Position numbers and translations under genes: made by a program. A DNA stretch of 64,000 bases, from positions 2,391,501 through 2,455,500 of the forward strand of contig NZ_CP066308.1 in the NCBI RefSeq assembly GCF_016406105.1, in the 5' to 3' direction. The notes beneath the pieces were generated by a model, which had not been told where the DNA came from, searched no databases, and saw only the letters and a program-made list of their open reading frames with translations. This DNA comes from Brevibacillus composti (GTDB taxonomy: Bacteria > Bacillota > Bacilli > Brevibacillales > Brevibacillaceae). Positions 33,814-43,114 of this stretch are shown here, one piece after another. Within the stretch, counting starts at the first letter, position 1. Every line of letters starts with the position of its first letter.

Positions 33814-33828
33814 ACTCCCTCTTTTTTT
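33797..33828. terminator. Bidirectional terminator between the plus-strand gene and spoVIF
   Basis: AAAAAAAGAGGGA-TGAA-CTCCCTCTTTTTTT; contains the stop of the plus-strand gene and faces spoVIF on the other side. Confidence 0.85.
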
Positions 33829-33931
33829 CTTGAATCTGCAGACCAGCCATGTCCCTGTAGAGCCATGATTGTTCCTAGTGATACTGTATGACATATCGTC
33901 TGGCATGGAACGGGCATAACCGCCCATTTCT

Positions 33932-34201
33932 CTATTGGCGCAATAGCTTTGTCAGGGATTGGACATCGCCGAGATTGATTTCATTGCTGCGGAACATGTC
34001 CACGATCCGGTTTTCCCGCTCTTCGTCCAGCGTCTTCCCGCTCAAGGCCGCCAGCGACCGGATCATTTGCCGCAATTTTTCCTCATTCTCAAAGTCCTCC
34101 GGCCGAAATTGGCCGGCCAACATGCGGAGCTTCCCTTCGTCCACCTGCTTCGAAGCCTTTTTTTGCAGCGTCTCCATAAAACGGCGCGAGATGCCTCCCA
34201 T
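33932..34201 (-). CDS. spoVIF: Stage VI sporulation protein F (SpoVIF-like)
   Basis: 89 aa. Helical domain with FENEEKLRQMIRSLAALSGK followed by TLDEERENRIVDMF resembles the SpoVIF family, a late sporulation factor required for coat gene expression. I used the ATG at 34201 (AGGAGGG 9 bp upstream) instead of the first ATG at 34225. Confidence 0.75.
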   Translation of the reverse strand: MGGISRRFMETLQKKASKQVDEGKLRMLAGQFRPEDFENEEKLRQMIRSLAALSGKTLDEERENRIVDMFRSNEINLGDVQSLTKLLRQ

Positions 34202-34278
34202 CGCTCTTAGCCCTCCTTGCGACATTTGATGTACATCTACAACGTATGTGCAGGAGCCTAAAAAGGTGAGCGAATTCC

Positions 34279-35307
34279 TCAGGTATGGTACGGGCCGAGG
34301 TACTCATTTTCACGTGTGCGTCCCCTGCCCATCAGCTCTTCGACGCCTTGACGCGGAGAGGTTCCTTCGAACAAAATGCGGTACAGGACTGTCGTGATGG
34401 GCATGCTGACTTCCTCGCGACTGGCCAGGGCGTAAGCCGCATTCGTCGTACGCACGCCCTCGACGACCATCCCCATCTGTTCCAGCACTTCATCGAGCGG
34501 TTTTCCCTGGCCGAGCAGGTAGCCTGCGCGCCAGTTCCGGCTGTGCTTGCTGGTGCAGGTCACGACGAGGTCGCCGATCCCTGCCAGACCGGCAAAGGTG
34601 AGAGGCATCGCGCCCAGCTTGACTCCCAGTCGGGTAATCTCCGCCAAGCCCCTGGTGAGCAAGGCCGCTTTGGCATTGTCGCCAAACCCAAGCCCGTCCG
34701 ACATCCCGGCTCCCAGCGCAATGATGTTTTTCAAAGCGCCCGCCAGTTCTGCACCGATCAAATCGGGGTTGGTATAGACGCGAAAGTAGCTGTTCATCAA
34801 CAAGACCTGGGCCCTCAGCATGCGGTCCTCAGAGGCGGAAGTGACGACCACTGTCGTCGGAGAGCGGAGAATGACTTCCTCCGCGTGGCTGGGACCGCTC
34901 AAGACAACCAGCCCTTCCGCGACCGCAGGAGATACCTCCTCCGCGATCACCTCCGACATCCGCTTCAGGCTTTCCATTTCAAAGCCTTTCGTGGCGTGGA
35001 TCAACAAGACCTCCGGATGCAGATGCGGCGACAATTCTCTCGTGACCGCGCGCATCGCATGGGACGGCACCGCCAGAAGCACCACCGGCTTTCCATGGAC
35101 CACCTCTTGCAAATCTGTCGAAGCTACAATGTTCTCCGAGAGACGGACATCCGGCAAATACTTTTCGTTGACATGCCGCGTATTAACCTCTTCCGCTTGC
35201 TTGGGATTTCTCATCCATAGATGTACGCGATGGCCATTATCGGCGAAAACGGATGCCAGTGCTGTTCCCCAGCTGCCCGCACCAATCACTGCTACTTCAA
35301 GACTCAA
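34279..35307 (-). CDS. gpsA: NAD(P)H-dependent glycerol-3-phosphate dehydrogenase
   Basis: 342 aa. VAVIGAGSWGTALASVFADNG is the Rossmann motif; VLSGPSHAEEV, GAELAGALKNIIALGAGMSD (catalytic Lys) and LAGIGDLVVTCTSKHSRN follow. Makes sn-glycerol 3-phosphate for phospholipids, working with plsY next door. The start is TTG at 35307, 8 bp after GGAGG; the longer ATG frame has no site. Confidence 0.95.
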   Translation of the reverse strand: MSLEVAVIGAGSWGTALASVFADNGHRVHLWMRNPKQAEEVNTRHVNEKYLPDVRLSENIVASTDLQEVVHGKPVVLLAVPSHAMRAVTRELSPHLHPEVLLIHATKGFEMESLKRMSEVIAEEVSPAVAEGLVVLSGPSHAEEVILRSPTTVVVTSASEDRMLRAQVLLMNSYFRVYTNPDLIGAELAGALKNIIALGAGMSDGLGFGDNAKAALLTRGLAEITRLGVKLGAMPLTFAGLAGIGDLVVTCTSKHSRNWRAGYLLGQGKPLDEVLEQMGMVVEGVRTTNAAYALASREEVSMPITTVLYRILFEGTSPRQGVEELMGRGRTRENEYLGPYHT

Positions 35308-35379
35308 TGCTTCCCCCTCCACTTCAGCACATTTCTGCTGAATATCACGCAAAAGAAGTTGTGCATGTATACTGGTTTC

Positions 35380-35985
35380 TTATTTCAGCGTCCGCTGCTC
35401 GCTTTCCCCCAGCTTACGCTCTTTGCCTGAAAGAAGATTGCGGATATTGCTCCAATGGCGAATGTACCCAAAAACTGCCAGGACGGCGCTCACCCCAATA
35501 AAAGCCGGTTCCTTGCCCAAGACCAGGAGGAAGATCGGCAGGATGGTGACCAGCACGAGCGACCCCAGCGAGACATAGCGAGTAATCGCAATGATCAGAA
35601 TCGTAATGATGCCGGAAATGAGAAAGGCAAGCGGAGAAAAGCCCAATGCCACCCCGACTGTGGTCGCAATGCCCTTTCCTCCGCGAAACCCGAAGAAGAC
35701 TGGCCAGTTATGTCCGATGATCGCAAAAAGTCCGGCCAGCGCATAGGCGAGCGGATTGCCGTCTGTCAGCCAAAAGGTCAGCCCCATGGCCGCCAACCCT
35801 TTTAGCGCATCCAGAACCAACACGGCAATCGCAGGGCCCCTCCCCAAGACGCGCAATGTATTCGTCGCTCCCGCATTGCCGCTTCCCTGCGTACGAATGT
35901 CGATGCCTGCTAGCTTTTTCGCGATGAGATAACTAAAGCTGACTGACCCCATCAAATAACTGATCAGCAAGGACAAAAACATCAT
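35380..35985 (-). CDS. plsY: Glycerol-3-phosphate acyltransferase PlsY
   Basis: 201-aa membrane protein with five or six hydrophobic segments. The family motifs are GSGNAGATNTLRVLGR, GHNWPVFFGFRGGKGIATT and a C-terminal RH.SNIRNLLSG region. Transfers acyl from acyl-phosphate to glycerol 3-phosphate. Neighbouring gpsA and der give the same order as in B. subtilis and its relatives. Confidence 0.95.
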   Translation of the reverse strand: MMFLSLLISYLMGSVSFSYLIAKKLAGIDIRTQGSGNAGATNTLRVLGRGPAIAVLVLDALKGLAAMGLTFWLTDGNPLAYALAGLFAIIGHNWPVFFGFRGGKGIATTVGVALGFSPLAFLISGIITILIIAITRYVSLGSLVLVTILPIFLLVLGKEPAFIGVSAVLAVFGYIRHWSNIRNLLSGKERKLGESEQRTLK

Positions 35986-36000
35986 GGAAATTCCCTCTCC

Positions 36001-37314
36001 CTATGTTTTTTTGCGCGTCCAAATCCGTACGGGTGTGCCTTCAAATACAAACGCTTCCCGTATCTTGTTCTCTATGTATCGCTCATAGGAGAAATGCATC
36101 AGTTCCGGATCGTTGACAAACAGGATAAACGTCGGCGGTTTGACTGACGCCTGTGTCGCATAGTTGATTTTGAGCCGCTTTCCGCGATCCGATGGCGGGG
36201 GCGTCATGACCGTCGCATCTGTAATCAGGTCGTTCAACACCGATGTCGGCACTCTCATGGCATGGGCTTCCGCCACCTGATTTACCTTTGGCAGGATGGT
36301 GTGGACCCGCTGCTTGGTCTTCGCCGACACATAAAGAATCGGCGCATAGTCCAGGTATTTGAACTCTTCGCGGATCAGTTCGGTAAAGCGAATCATCGTC
36401 TTGTCGTCCTTTTCCAGGGCGTCCCATTTGTTGACGACGATGATGACCCCGCGGCCCGCCTCGTGAGCGTAGCCGGCAATCTTCTTGTCCTGCTCGATAA
36501 TGCCTTCTTCCCCGTTCAATACGACGAGTACGACATCCGAATCCTCGATCGCCCGCATCGCCCGCATCACGCTGTATTTCTCCGTGTTCTCGTACACCTT
36601 TCCGCGCTTGCGCATCCCTGCGGTGTCGACCAGAATGTATTTCTGGCCATCGCGTTCAAACGGCGTATCGATCGCATCGCGGGTCGTGCCGGCGACGTCG
36701 CTGACGATCACCCGCTCCTCGCCCAAAATCGCATTGGTCAAGGAGGACTTCCCGACGTTTGGCCGTCCGATGATGGACACGCGGATGACATCTTCATCTT
36801 CGTCCGCTTCTCCCTTTGTGGGAAAGTGGCGGATCACCTCATCCAGCATGTCGCCGAGGCCAAGCCCGTGGCTGCCGGAGATCGGATACGGCTCTCCCAG
36901 CCCGAGCGTATAAAAATCGTAGATCTCTGCCCGCATCTCGGGGTTGTCTACCTTGTTCACGGCGAGCACGACCGGCTTTCCGGTACGGTTCAGCATGCGC
37001 GCCAGCTCCAGGTCAGCGTCCGTCACGCCCGTGCGGCTGTCGGCAATCATGATAATGACATGCGCTTCATCGATGGCCAGCTCGGCCTGATGACGCATCT
37101 GCAGCAAAATCTCGTCGGTTTCGCCAAATTCAATGCCGCCTGTATCAATGACATGAAAATATTGATCAAGCCATTCGCCTTTTCCGTACAAGCGGTCGCG
37201 CGTTACGCCCGGCTTGTCCTCGACGATGGCGATTCGTTCGCCGACGAGTCGATTAAAAATCGTGGATTTGCCCACGTTGGGTCTCCCCACAATGGCTACC
37301 ACTGGCAATCCCAT
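36001..37314 (-). CDS. der: GTPase Der (EngA)
   Basis: 437 aa with two tandem G domains: [14 protein letters not shown] and DTGGI in the first, [19 protein letters not shown] and [10 protein letters not shown] in the second, plus a KH-like C-terminal domain ([19 protein letters not shown]). Acts in 50S ribosome assembly. The start at 37314 has a weak ribosome site. Confidence 0.97.
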   Translation of the reverse strand: MGLPVVAIVGRPNVGKSTIFNRLVGERIAIVEDKPGVTRDRLYGKGEWLDQYFHVIDTGGIEFGETDEILLQMRHQAELAIDEAHVIIMIADSRTGVTDADLELARMLNRTGKPVVLAVNKVDNPEMRAEIYDFYTLGLGEPYPISGSHGLGLGDMLDEVIRHFPTKGEADEDEDVIRVSIIGRPNVGKSSLTNAILGEERVIVSDVAGTTRDAIDTPFERDGQKYILVDTAGMRKRGKVYENTEKYSVMRAMRAIEDSDVVLVVLNGEEGIIEQDKKIAGYAHEAGRGVIIVVNKWDALEKDDKTMIRFTELIREEFKYLDYAPILYVSAKTKQRVHTILPKVNQVAEAHAMRVPTSVLNDLITDATVMTPPPSDRGKRLKINYATQASVKPPTFILFVNDPELMHFSYERYIENKIREAFVFEGTPVRIWTRKKT

Positions 37315-37354
37315 AGCCTACACACTCTCTCTCGTTTTACGTTTTAACTAGACA

Positions 37355-37363
37355 ATCATACCA
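37355..37363 (-). promoter_or_regulatory. Extended -10 promoter of der
   Basis: Minus strand TGG-TATGAT (TATGAT at 37355-37360), 40 bp before the der ATG. Confidence 0.5.
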
Positions 37364-37394
37364 TATCCTGCTGATGACTCACAATCATTCTCCC

Positions 37395-38033
37395 TTACTG
37401 GTTCTGATCCGTGCGGGAGGCTTCCGGGTCTTTCAGGCGGAAAAGCCGCCGAATCAACGTCAAAACCGCCGCACATACGGCAGAGAGGGAAAGGGCGCTC
37501 CACAACAAATCCTGTGCGTACTCATTGCCGATCTGGCCAAAGCCGGCCAATCTCCACTCGTAGACCGTGTAGAGAAGATCACTGATCGGCAAGGCGAAAA
37601 GCAGCAAAAACAGTTGGATCAGCGCGGAGCGGCTCACTGTTAGGGCGGCAAAAAACGCACAGGCGGGCAGCATCCAGCGCACATCCCAAAAAGCCAGAAT
37701 CGGATCGGTAAACAGCAGCCAGCGAAACCAGAACAACAGCGTGCCCATACACCCGCCAATCACGAGATACAGTCTCTTCCGCCTGCCCGGGATGCGCGAG
37801 TAGAGCCAACCTGCGCAGAGAAAAGGCAGAAGAAAACCGCTGATGTAAACCTGAACAGAGGGCAAAAAAGAAAGCTTCCAACTGACAAAGCTGCAGACCA
37901 GAAACGCCGCGACCACGGCCAAGGCTAACGGACGGCTCATCCCCCAACGGGTCAGCTCCCGATCGTAGAGACCCATCCAGACGAGACAAAGAAAACACCA
38001 CTGAATGAGGACTGCTAGCGTACCTTCGTTCAT
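37395..38033 (-). CDS. yphA: YphA-like membrane protein, unknown function
   Basis: 212 aa with about six transmembrane helices (LAVLIQWCFLCLVWMGLY, ALAVVAAFLVCSFVSW, and others). No catalytic motif. Lies between fni and der as yphA does in B. subtilis. I used the ATG at 38033, 6 bp after GGGAG; a TTG at 38048 would extend it. Confidence 0.7.
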   Translation of the reverse strand: MNEGTLAVLIQWCFLCLVWMGLYDRELTRWGMSRPLALAVVAAFLVCSFVSWKLSFLPSVQVYISGFLLPFLCAGWLYSRIPGRRKRLYLVIGGCMGTLLFWFRWLLFTDPILAFWDVRWMLPACAFFAALTVSRSALIQLFLLLFALPISDLLYTVYEWRLAGFGQIGNEYAQDLLWSALSLSAVCAAVLTLIRRLFRLKDPEASRTDQNQ

Positions 38034-38090
38034 GTCCATCTCCCTCAAGATGTGGTTGTCTTCCCAAAGTATGCCTCAAACGATATGCTT

Positions 38091-39164
38091 TCATGAATCA
38101 GCGCGACTCTTGCTGCCCCTGCGAGCGTACCCCTCCAGATTCCAGCCGCGCAGGCGCCCCTTCTCGGCTGTCTTTCCCGTAATCAGCACCGGGACCTCTT
38201 GCAGCTCTTTTACCGTAGCCGCTCCCAGCGCCGTCATCGCGACGCGCATCTGATGATGCCAAAGGTCCACGTATTCGAGGCACATCTCCAGCGGGCTCGT
38301 CTGCACCAGCCGCAGGATAGAACCGGCGATGCCGACCGCTGAAGCGCCAAGCGCGATGGCTTTTACGGCATCCAGCCCGTTGCGGATCCCGCCCGTGGCG
38401 ATAAAGGCTGCGTGTCGGCCTCGCCAGGGCTCTGTCTCCAGCAGGCTCTCCGCAGTGGTAAAGCCCCAGTTCTCGAACATGGCCATCGGGAGGTGGTGCC
38501 GCTTGTTTTCGACCTTGGCGAAATTGGTTCCGCCCCTGCCTCCCACATCCAACAGGGAGATACCGGCCTCGATGAGCTGCCCGATGGTCTCTTTTGCCAT
38601 GCCGAATCCCACTTCTTTCACCATCACGGGCACTGGCAGCTTCTCCTTGATCTCGCAGATATGGTCGAGATAGCCGCGAAAGTCGCGGTCTCCTTCGGGC
38701 ATCAGGAGCTCCTGCATGACGTTGAGATGAATTTGCAGACCATCCGCTTCAATCATCTCAACTGCGCGCATCGCTTGATCGACGGTGGCCTCCGCTCCGA
38801 GATTGGCAAAGATCAGCCCGGTCGGATTTTCCTTACGCACCACCTGATAGCTATGTGACACAGCCTCGTCGCGGAGGGCGGCCATCTGAGAGCCGACTGC
38901 CATCGCCAGCCCTCTTTCCCGAGCGATGACAGCCAGAGCGCGGTTAATCTCGGTTGTCGCGGCCGCCCCGCCTGTCATCGCGTTAATGATGATTGGCGAA
39001 TCCAAAGCAAAAGGGGCGAGTGTTGTCCCAAGCTCGATGTTTCCATAATATATATTCGGTAAACTGTTGGGCGGAAAAGAAATATCGTCCCAAAAGCTCT
39101 CGGTCTCCTCTCTGGTTTCCAAGGTGAACCGGATGTGGTCCATTTTCCGTTGCGAACGCTCCAT
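38091..39164 (-). CDS. fni: Isopentenyl-diphosphate delta-isomerase, type 2
   Basis: 357-aa FMN-dependent TIM barrel. PIIINAMTGGAAATTEINRA, GLIFANLGAEATVDQA, VMVKEVGFGMAKETI, DVGGRGGTNFAKVEN and IATGGIRNGLDAVKAIALGA are characteristic. Interconverts IPP and DMAPP, feeding the heptaprenyl chain made by HepS/HepT. GGAGGGAG before the ATG. Confidence 0.95.
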   Translation of the reverse strand: MERSQRKMDHIRFTLETREETESFWDDISFPPNSLPNIYYGNIELGTTLAPFALDSPIIINAMTGGAAATTEINRALAVIARERGLAMAVGSQMAALRDEAVSHSYQVVRKENPTGLIFANLGAEATVDQAMRAVEMIEADGLQIHLNVMQELLMPEGDRDFRGYLDHICEIKEKLPVPVMVKEVGFGMAKETIGQLIEAGISLLDVGGRGGTNFAKVENKRHHLPMAMFENWGFTTAESLLETEPWRGRHAAFIATGGIRNGLDAVKAIALGASAVGIAGSILRLVQTSPLEMCLEYVDLWHHQMRVAMTALGAATVKELQEVPVLITGKTAEKGRLRGWNLEGYARRGSKSRADS

Positions 39165-39227
39165 AGCTCCCTCCTGTGCTCTCCTAAATCCGATCGGATC
39201 GGAACATCGGCATCATTTCGATTGATG

Positions 39228-39255
39228 AAAAAAGGGACGCGCACGCGCGCATCCC
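39228..39255 (-). terminator. Terminator of the rpsA homologue
   Basis: Minus strand GGGATGCGCG ... CGCGTCCC followed by TTTTTT, 8 bp after the stop. Confidence 0.75.
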
Positions 39256-39263
39256 CTGGTTTC

Positions 39264-40436
39264 TTACTTCAGTTTGTCTTTCAGATCGCCGAACAGCTCG
39301 CCCAGCGTAACACCCAATGGCTGGTTGTTCTCTTGCTGGAATTGTTGCTGCTCGCGCTTGCTGGCGCGCTCGGCCTGTTCCACGCGATCTTCTTCCACCG
39401 CGCGGATGCTGAGGCTGATGCGCTGCTCGTTTGGCACCACATCGAGAATCTTCACCTGCACCTCTTGGCCTTCCTTCAGTACCTCGCCTGGCGTGCCTAC
39501 TCGGCGGTTGGCAATTTGGGAGATGTGCACAAGACCTTCAATGCCTGGTGCGATCTCTACAAAAGCACCAAAGGATACGAGGCGTTTCACGGTACCGCTG
39601 ACGATCTCGCCGGCCTTGAACTTCTCAGCCGCCGCTGCCCACGGACCCGGCTGGGTTTCCTTGATGCTGAGGCTGATGCGCTCGTTCTCCTTGTCGACCT
39701 TCAGGACTTTTACTTTCACCTTCTCGCCTTCCTTGACGACGTCAGAAGGTTTTTCCACGCGATTCCAAGCCAGCTCCGAGACGTGAACCAGCCCATCTAC
39801 GCCGCCGATGTCGACGAATACCCCGAAATCGGTCATGCGCTGAACGGTGCCCTCCAGCACTTGGCCCGGCTGCAGTTTTTCCAGAATCGACGCTTTTTGC
39901 TGTTTGGCCTCATCCTCGAGGACGGCCTTGTGGGAGAGGATCACCTTGTTCTTTTCTTTGTCCATCTCCACAACCTTCAGGCGCAGGGTCTTGCCCTTGT
40001 ACTCGCTGAAGTCTTCGACGAAGTGGCGCTCTACCATAGAAGCCGGGATAAATCCGCGCACGCCTACATCGACGACGAGACCGCCTTTTACGATCTCTTT
40101 TACTTCTGCTTCGATGATTTCGCCGGTCGCCATTTTTTGCTCCAGCTCATTCCAGGAAACTTCCATGGCCACCGCTTTTTTGGAGACGACCAGTTCTTCC
40201 TTTTCATCGTTCAGTTTGATTACTTTTACTTCAAATGTGTCCCCTACTGCCACGACATCGGACACCTTTTCCACATGCAACGGAGAAAGTTCACTGATCG
40301 GAATCAGCCCGTCGTATTTGTAACCTACGTCCACCAAGGCTTGCTTTTCTTCCACCTTAGTCACCGTAGCCTTAACTACATCCCCCACGGAAATGGTTGT
40401 CGCATCCGTCAGGCTTACGTTGCTTTCTTCCATCAT
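39264..40436 (-). CDS. rpsA: 30S ribosomal protein S1 homologue
   Basis: 390 aa with four S1 RNA-binding repeats: GDVVKATVTKVEEKQALVDV, GEIIEAEVKEIVKGGLVVDV, GQVLEGTVQRMTDFGVFVDI and GEIVSGTVKRLVSFGAFVEI. E. coli S1 has six; four is normal in Bacillus (YpfD). AAGGAGG lies 9 bp before the ATG at 40436. Upstream is a 264-bp gap with a short TTG-started frame. Confidence 0.95.
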   Translation of the reverse strand: MMEESNVSLTDATTISVGDVVKATVTKVEEKQALVDVGYKYDGLIPISELSPLHVEKVSDVVAVGDTFEVKVIKLNDEKEELVVSKKAVAMEVSWNELEQKMATGEIIEAEVKEIVKGGLVVDVGVRGFIPASMVERHFVEDFSEYKGKTLRLKVVEMDKEKNKVILSHKAVLEDEAKQQKASILEKLQPGQVLEGTVQRMTDFGVFVDIGGVDGLVHVSELAWNRVEKPSDVVKEGEKVKVKVLKVDKENERISLSIKETQPGPWAAAAEKFKAGEIVSGTVKRLVSFGAFVEIAPGIEGLVHISQIANRRVGTPGEVLKEGQEVQVKILDVVPNEQRISLSIRAVEEDRVEQAERASKREQQQFQQENNQPLGVTLGELFGDLKDKLK

Positions 40437-40487
40437 GAGTAAAACCTCCTTCAATACCATCAAGTCCATGCTTCTAGGAGAGGTTAT

Positions 40488-40544
40488 TTAAAACGGAGGA
40501 ATCCAAAGAAAATCATGATTTCGGGAAACTGGCCGCGACTTCAA
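40488..40544 (-). CDS. Possible 18-aa leader peptide upstream of rpsA
   Basis: TTG start 10 bp after AAGGAGGAG, then 17 sense codons (LKSRPVSRNHDFLWIPPF) and TAA. It lies 50 bp before rpsA. The ribosome site is better than that of several genuine genes here, yet there is no independent sign of coding. It could be an upstream peptide that tunes rpsA translation. Confidence 0.3.
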   Translation of the reverse strand: MKSRPVSRNHDFLWIPPF

Positions 40545-40700
40545 GCCGGTTACTCCTCCTTTTTAAACATCCACTGAAAAGAAGCGGGATCATGTATATT
40601 TGCAACTGCCGCCCGAGGGCTGACAGCTAGCTGACAAGCCAAGAAGTTCCAGCAAAGTTAGTATTCTACCCTTTGCCGTTTCTATTCCGTCTTGCTCCGA

Positions 40701-41288
40701 TCAATGTTGATCCAAAAGTGACTGGATACGGCTCATGATCAGGTCGGTTGTTTCTTTTAAGGTCTCGGAGTCCGTTTTTCGCTCGCGAAGCGATGCGATG
40801 TCGATCGGCTGGCCGTAAATGATCTTGACGGGACGGAACAACTTGTATGGACCTTTGATCGCAACCGGAATCACAGCCGCATTTGATTTGAGGGCAAACA
40901 TCGATACGCCGGACATGCCAGGCCCCAATGTTCCATCTTTGCTGCGCGTGCCTTCCGGAAAGATTCCAAAGATTTTTCCCTCTTCAAGCAATTTCAAAGC
41001 GGTGCGAATGGCGGTACGGTCGCCCGCCCCCCGTTTTACCGGAAACGCACCGAATTTTTGAATGAGGAAGGAAATCACCGGAATCCGGAACAGCTCTTCC
41101 TTTGCCATGAAATGAACCTGTCTGTCGATACCGCTGCCAAGCAGAGGCGGGTCCCATAAAGAGATATGATTGCAACACAGGATAACAGGACCTTCCTTAG
41201 GTATATGTTCGGCACCAATGACTTGCCATCGATAAAAGACAGAAAAAACAAATCGAAACAGACCGCGAAATGTACGATAGTAACTCAC
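40701..41288 (-). CDS. plsC: 1-acyl-sn-glycerol-3-phosphate acyltransferase
   Basis: 195 aa from the GTG at 41288. Acyltransferase motifs: NHISLWDPPLL (HX4D), FGAFPVKRG and FPEGTRSKDG. Second acylation step to phosphatidic acid at the membrane. The start is uncertain: GTG at 41288 has GGGTGA 8 bp upstream; GTG at 41300 overlaps the cmk end. Downstream of cmk and probably co-transcribed. Confidence 0.9.
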   Translation of the reverse strand: MSYYRTFRGLFRFVFSVFYRWQVIGAEHIPKEGPVILCCNHISLWDPPLLGSGIDRQVHFMAKEELFRIPVISFLIQKFGAFPVKRGAGDRTAIRTALKLLEEGKIFGIFPEGTRSKDGTLGPGMSGVSMFALKSNAAVIPVAIKGPYKLFRPVKIIYGQPIDIASLRERKTDSETLKETTDLIMSRIQSLLDQH

Positions 41289-41292
41289 TGGC

Positions 41293-41955
41293 TCATTCAC
41301 CCAATTGCTTGCAAATTTGCAGAATCTCGTCCACAACCTGCGGAATGGTCAACTCTGATGTATCGATCAAAACGGCATCTTCCGCCTGGCGCAACGGGGC
41401 CACTTCTCTCTCCATGTCGCGCTTATCCCTCTCGGCAATCTCCGCCTCCAGGGATGCCAGATCGGTTTGGTGCCCTTTCTGCAGCAATTCCTGCAATCTT
41501 CGCTCAGCTCGCTTCCGGATCGAGGCTGTGAGGAAGATCTTCACGTCAGCTTCCGGCAGGACATGTGTGCCGATGTCCCGGCCGTCCATGACGACATTGC
41601 CGCCTTTGGCCATCTCGCGCTGCAGCACCAGCATCTGCTGGCGTACCAATGCGTAGCTGGCCACTACGGACGCGTACTGACTCACCTGCGGCGTGCGGAT
41701 CGAATCGGTGATGTCCTGGTCATTCCAGAAGATGCGCTGCGTCTCTCCATCGCGCTGCAGGGTGATGCGATTCTTCATCAGGAGTTCGTATACCGCTTTC
41801 TCGTCATCAATCGGTACCTGGTGGGCGAAAGCGGCCCACGCCAGTGCGCGATACATCGAACCGGTATCGATATACAGGTATCCCAGCTGCTTTGCCACCA
41901 GTTTGGCTACGGTGCTTTTTCCTGCTCCCGCTGGTCCGTCAATTGCAATATTCAT
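41293..41955 (-). CDS. cmk: Cytidylate kinase
   Basis: 220 aa. P-loop IAIDGPAGAGKSTVAKLVA, YIDTGSMYRALAW, and DGRDIGTHVLPEADVKIFL are the family motifs. Phosphorylates CMP/dCMP. The ATG at 41955 has AGGTGA; the extra 14 codons of the longer frame overlap the leader terminator and are rejected. Confidence 0.96.
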   Translation of the reverse strand: MNIAIDGPAGAGKSTVAKLVAKQLGYLYIDTGSMYRALAWAAFAHQVPIDDEKAVYELLMKNRITLQRDGETQRIFWNDQDITDSIRTPQVSQYASVVASYALVRQQMLVLQREMAKGGNVVMDGRDIGTHVLPEADVKIFLTASIRKRAERRLQELLQKGHQTDLASLEAEIAERDKRDMEREVAPLRQAEDAVLIDTSELTIPQVVDEILQICKQLGE

Positions 41956-41993
41956 TCTGTGCTCACCTGCTATGTATGAGGGCTGGAAAGAAA

Positions 41994-42021
41994 CCAAAAC
42001 AAGAAAAGCTTCTGTCGAAGC
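41994..42021 (-). terminator. Terminator-like hairpin in the cmk leader
   Basis: Minus strand GCTTC-GACA-GAAGC followed by TTTTCTTGTTTT. It lies after the cmk promoter (42059-42067) and 38 bp before the ATG. Either a weak terminator of the upstream operon or a cmk attenuator. Confidence 0.5.
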
Positions 42022-42058
42022 CCCTGCATCACTTTCTCAACTCTCTATGTTGTCTTTA

Positions 42059-42067
42059 ATAGTACCA
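42059..42067 (-). promoter_or_regulatory. Extended -10 promoter of cmk
   Basis: Minus strand TGG-TACTAT (TACTAT at 42059-42064), within the gap between DUF5359 and cmk. Confidence 0.45.
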
Positions 42068-42091
42068 TAGTATGGAAGCATGCGCAAACCT

Positions 42092-42274
42092 TTAAGGTCT
42101 GTGCATAACTCCCTCCAGCCGTTCCGTTTCCACCAGTGTGCTGCGCAGCGGCTCAAACGAAAGCAGCATTTCTCCGGCCATCAGCAAACAAGCGCATAGG
42201 ACGATCGCGAGGATCATGCCCTTTTCCATGCGCCGGGAAAAGCGGGTAAATTGCCGGTCGAAGTCATCAGCCAT
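42092..42274 (-). CDS. ypfB: DUF5359 small membrane protein (YpfB-like)
   Basis: 60 aa, one transmembrane helix (MILAIVLCACLLMAGEMLL) after a basic N-terminus MADDFDRQFTRFSRRMEKG. Size and location between cmk and the PilZ gene match YpfB. Unknown function. Confidence 0.7.
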   Translation of the reverse strand: MADDFDRQFTRFSRRMEKGMILAIVLCACLLMAGEMLLSFEPLRSTLVETERLEGVMHRP

Positions 42275-42297
42275 GAGACATCACCTTTCCGACTGTT

Positions 42298-42978
42298 TTA
42301 CTCGATTGCCCCTTTTTTTCGCATCTCGAGCTGCCTTTCATAGCAGGCGCGGACAATCTTGGCCCGGTCTGATTCGCTGATCTGCACGAACTTGACGGAG
42401 ACCCATTGATGCTTGCCCTTTTCTTTAGGGGCTTTGACGCGAACGATCTCCCCTTCGGCATACGCGTGCTGCACCTGACCCGCTTTGTTCGGAAGCGAGA
42501 GCCAAATCTTCAGGGTGTCCTGTTCCTTCAAGCGGTACGTCTCCTGGCAGGTGAAGGACAGTCCGCCTCCGCTCAGATCAGCGGTCCTCGCCAGAAAGTG
42601 GTAGTTCCGGATCGAATCGTCCAGCTTGACGGCAATCTCGATGCTGGTTTGAATCCGCAGGTAATTGCGCCGCTGGTTCCGTCTGACCTCCTCTTTTGCA
42701 GGCAGGCTCATGTGCAGGACAGGAATGTTCTCGCTGTACCGGCCGAGTATCGTGGTGGGGAATTCATAGCGCGACCCGTCTACGCCAATGTACCAGGCAT
42801 GGCATGCGGTACCCGCCAGCAGAGGAGAGGTTCGTCCTGTTTTCTCGCTGATGGGAAGCTCGATGACAGCGATCTGATCCCGTAAATCCGCAACCCTGGA
42901 TTTATACGTGTAGAGCTGGTTCTCCTCCCCGTCACCCGTGAGGTCAAGGTGGATGGTTTGTCCGATTTTTGGCAGCAT
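42298..42978 (-). CDS. motI: PilZ-domain protein, c-di-GMP receptor (MotI/DgrA, YpfA-like)
   Basis: 226 aa. An N-terminal YcgR-type domain (KIGQTIHLDLTGDGEENQLY) and a C-terminal PilZ domain with the RRNQRRNYLRI arginine box and the DLSGGGLSFTC motif that bind c-di-GMP. In B. subtilis this protein acts as a flagellar clutch on MotA. Position matches ypfA. No motility gene nearby except cheR. Confidence 0.88.
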   Translation of the reverse strand: MLPKIGQTIHLDLTGDGEENQLYTYKSRVADLRDQIAVIELPISEKTGRTSPLLAGTACHAWYIGVDGSRYEFPTTILGRYSENIPVLHMSLPAKEEVRRNQRRNYLRIQTSIEIAVKLDDSIRNYHFLARTADLSGGGLSFTCQETYRLKEQDTLKIWLSLPNKAGQVQHAYAEGEIVRVKAPKEKGKHQWVSVKFVQISESDRAKIVRACYERQLEMRKKGAIE

Positions 42979-43048
42979 GGCTAAGCTTCCCCCTTTTACT
43001 CCTCATACCTCTTCCATTATAACTGGTTCTATCTGTTAACGGCAAATA

Positions 43049-43076
43049 GGGAAAACCGCATGCATTCGGCTTTCCC
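43049..43076 (-). terminator. Probable terminator of the sleB-ypeB operon
   Basis: Minus strand GGGAAA-GCCG-aatgcatg-CGGT-TTTCCC followed by TATTTG; modest T-run. Confidence 0.45.
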
Positions 43077-43114
43077 ATCGACTTTGCCATCTGTTTGGTT
43101 CCTGCTGGGCCTGT

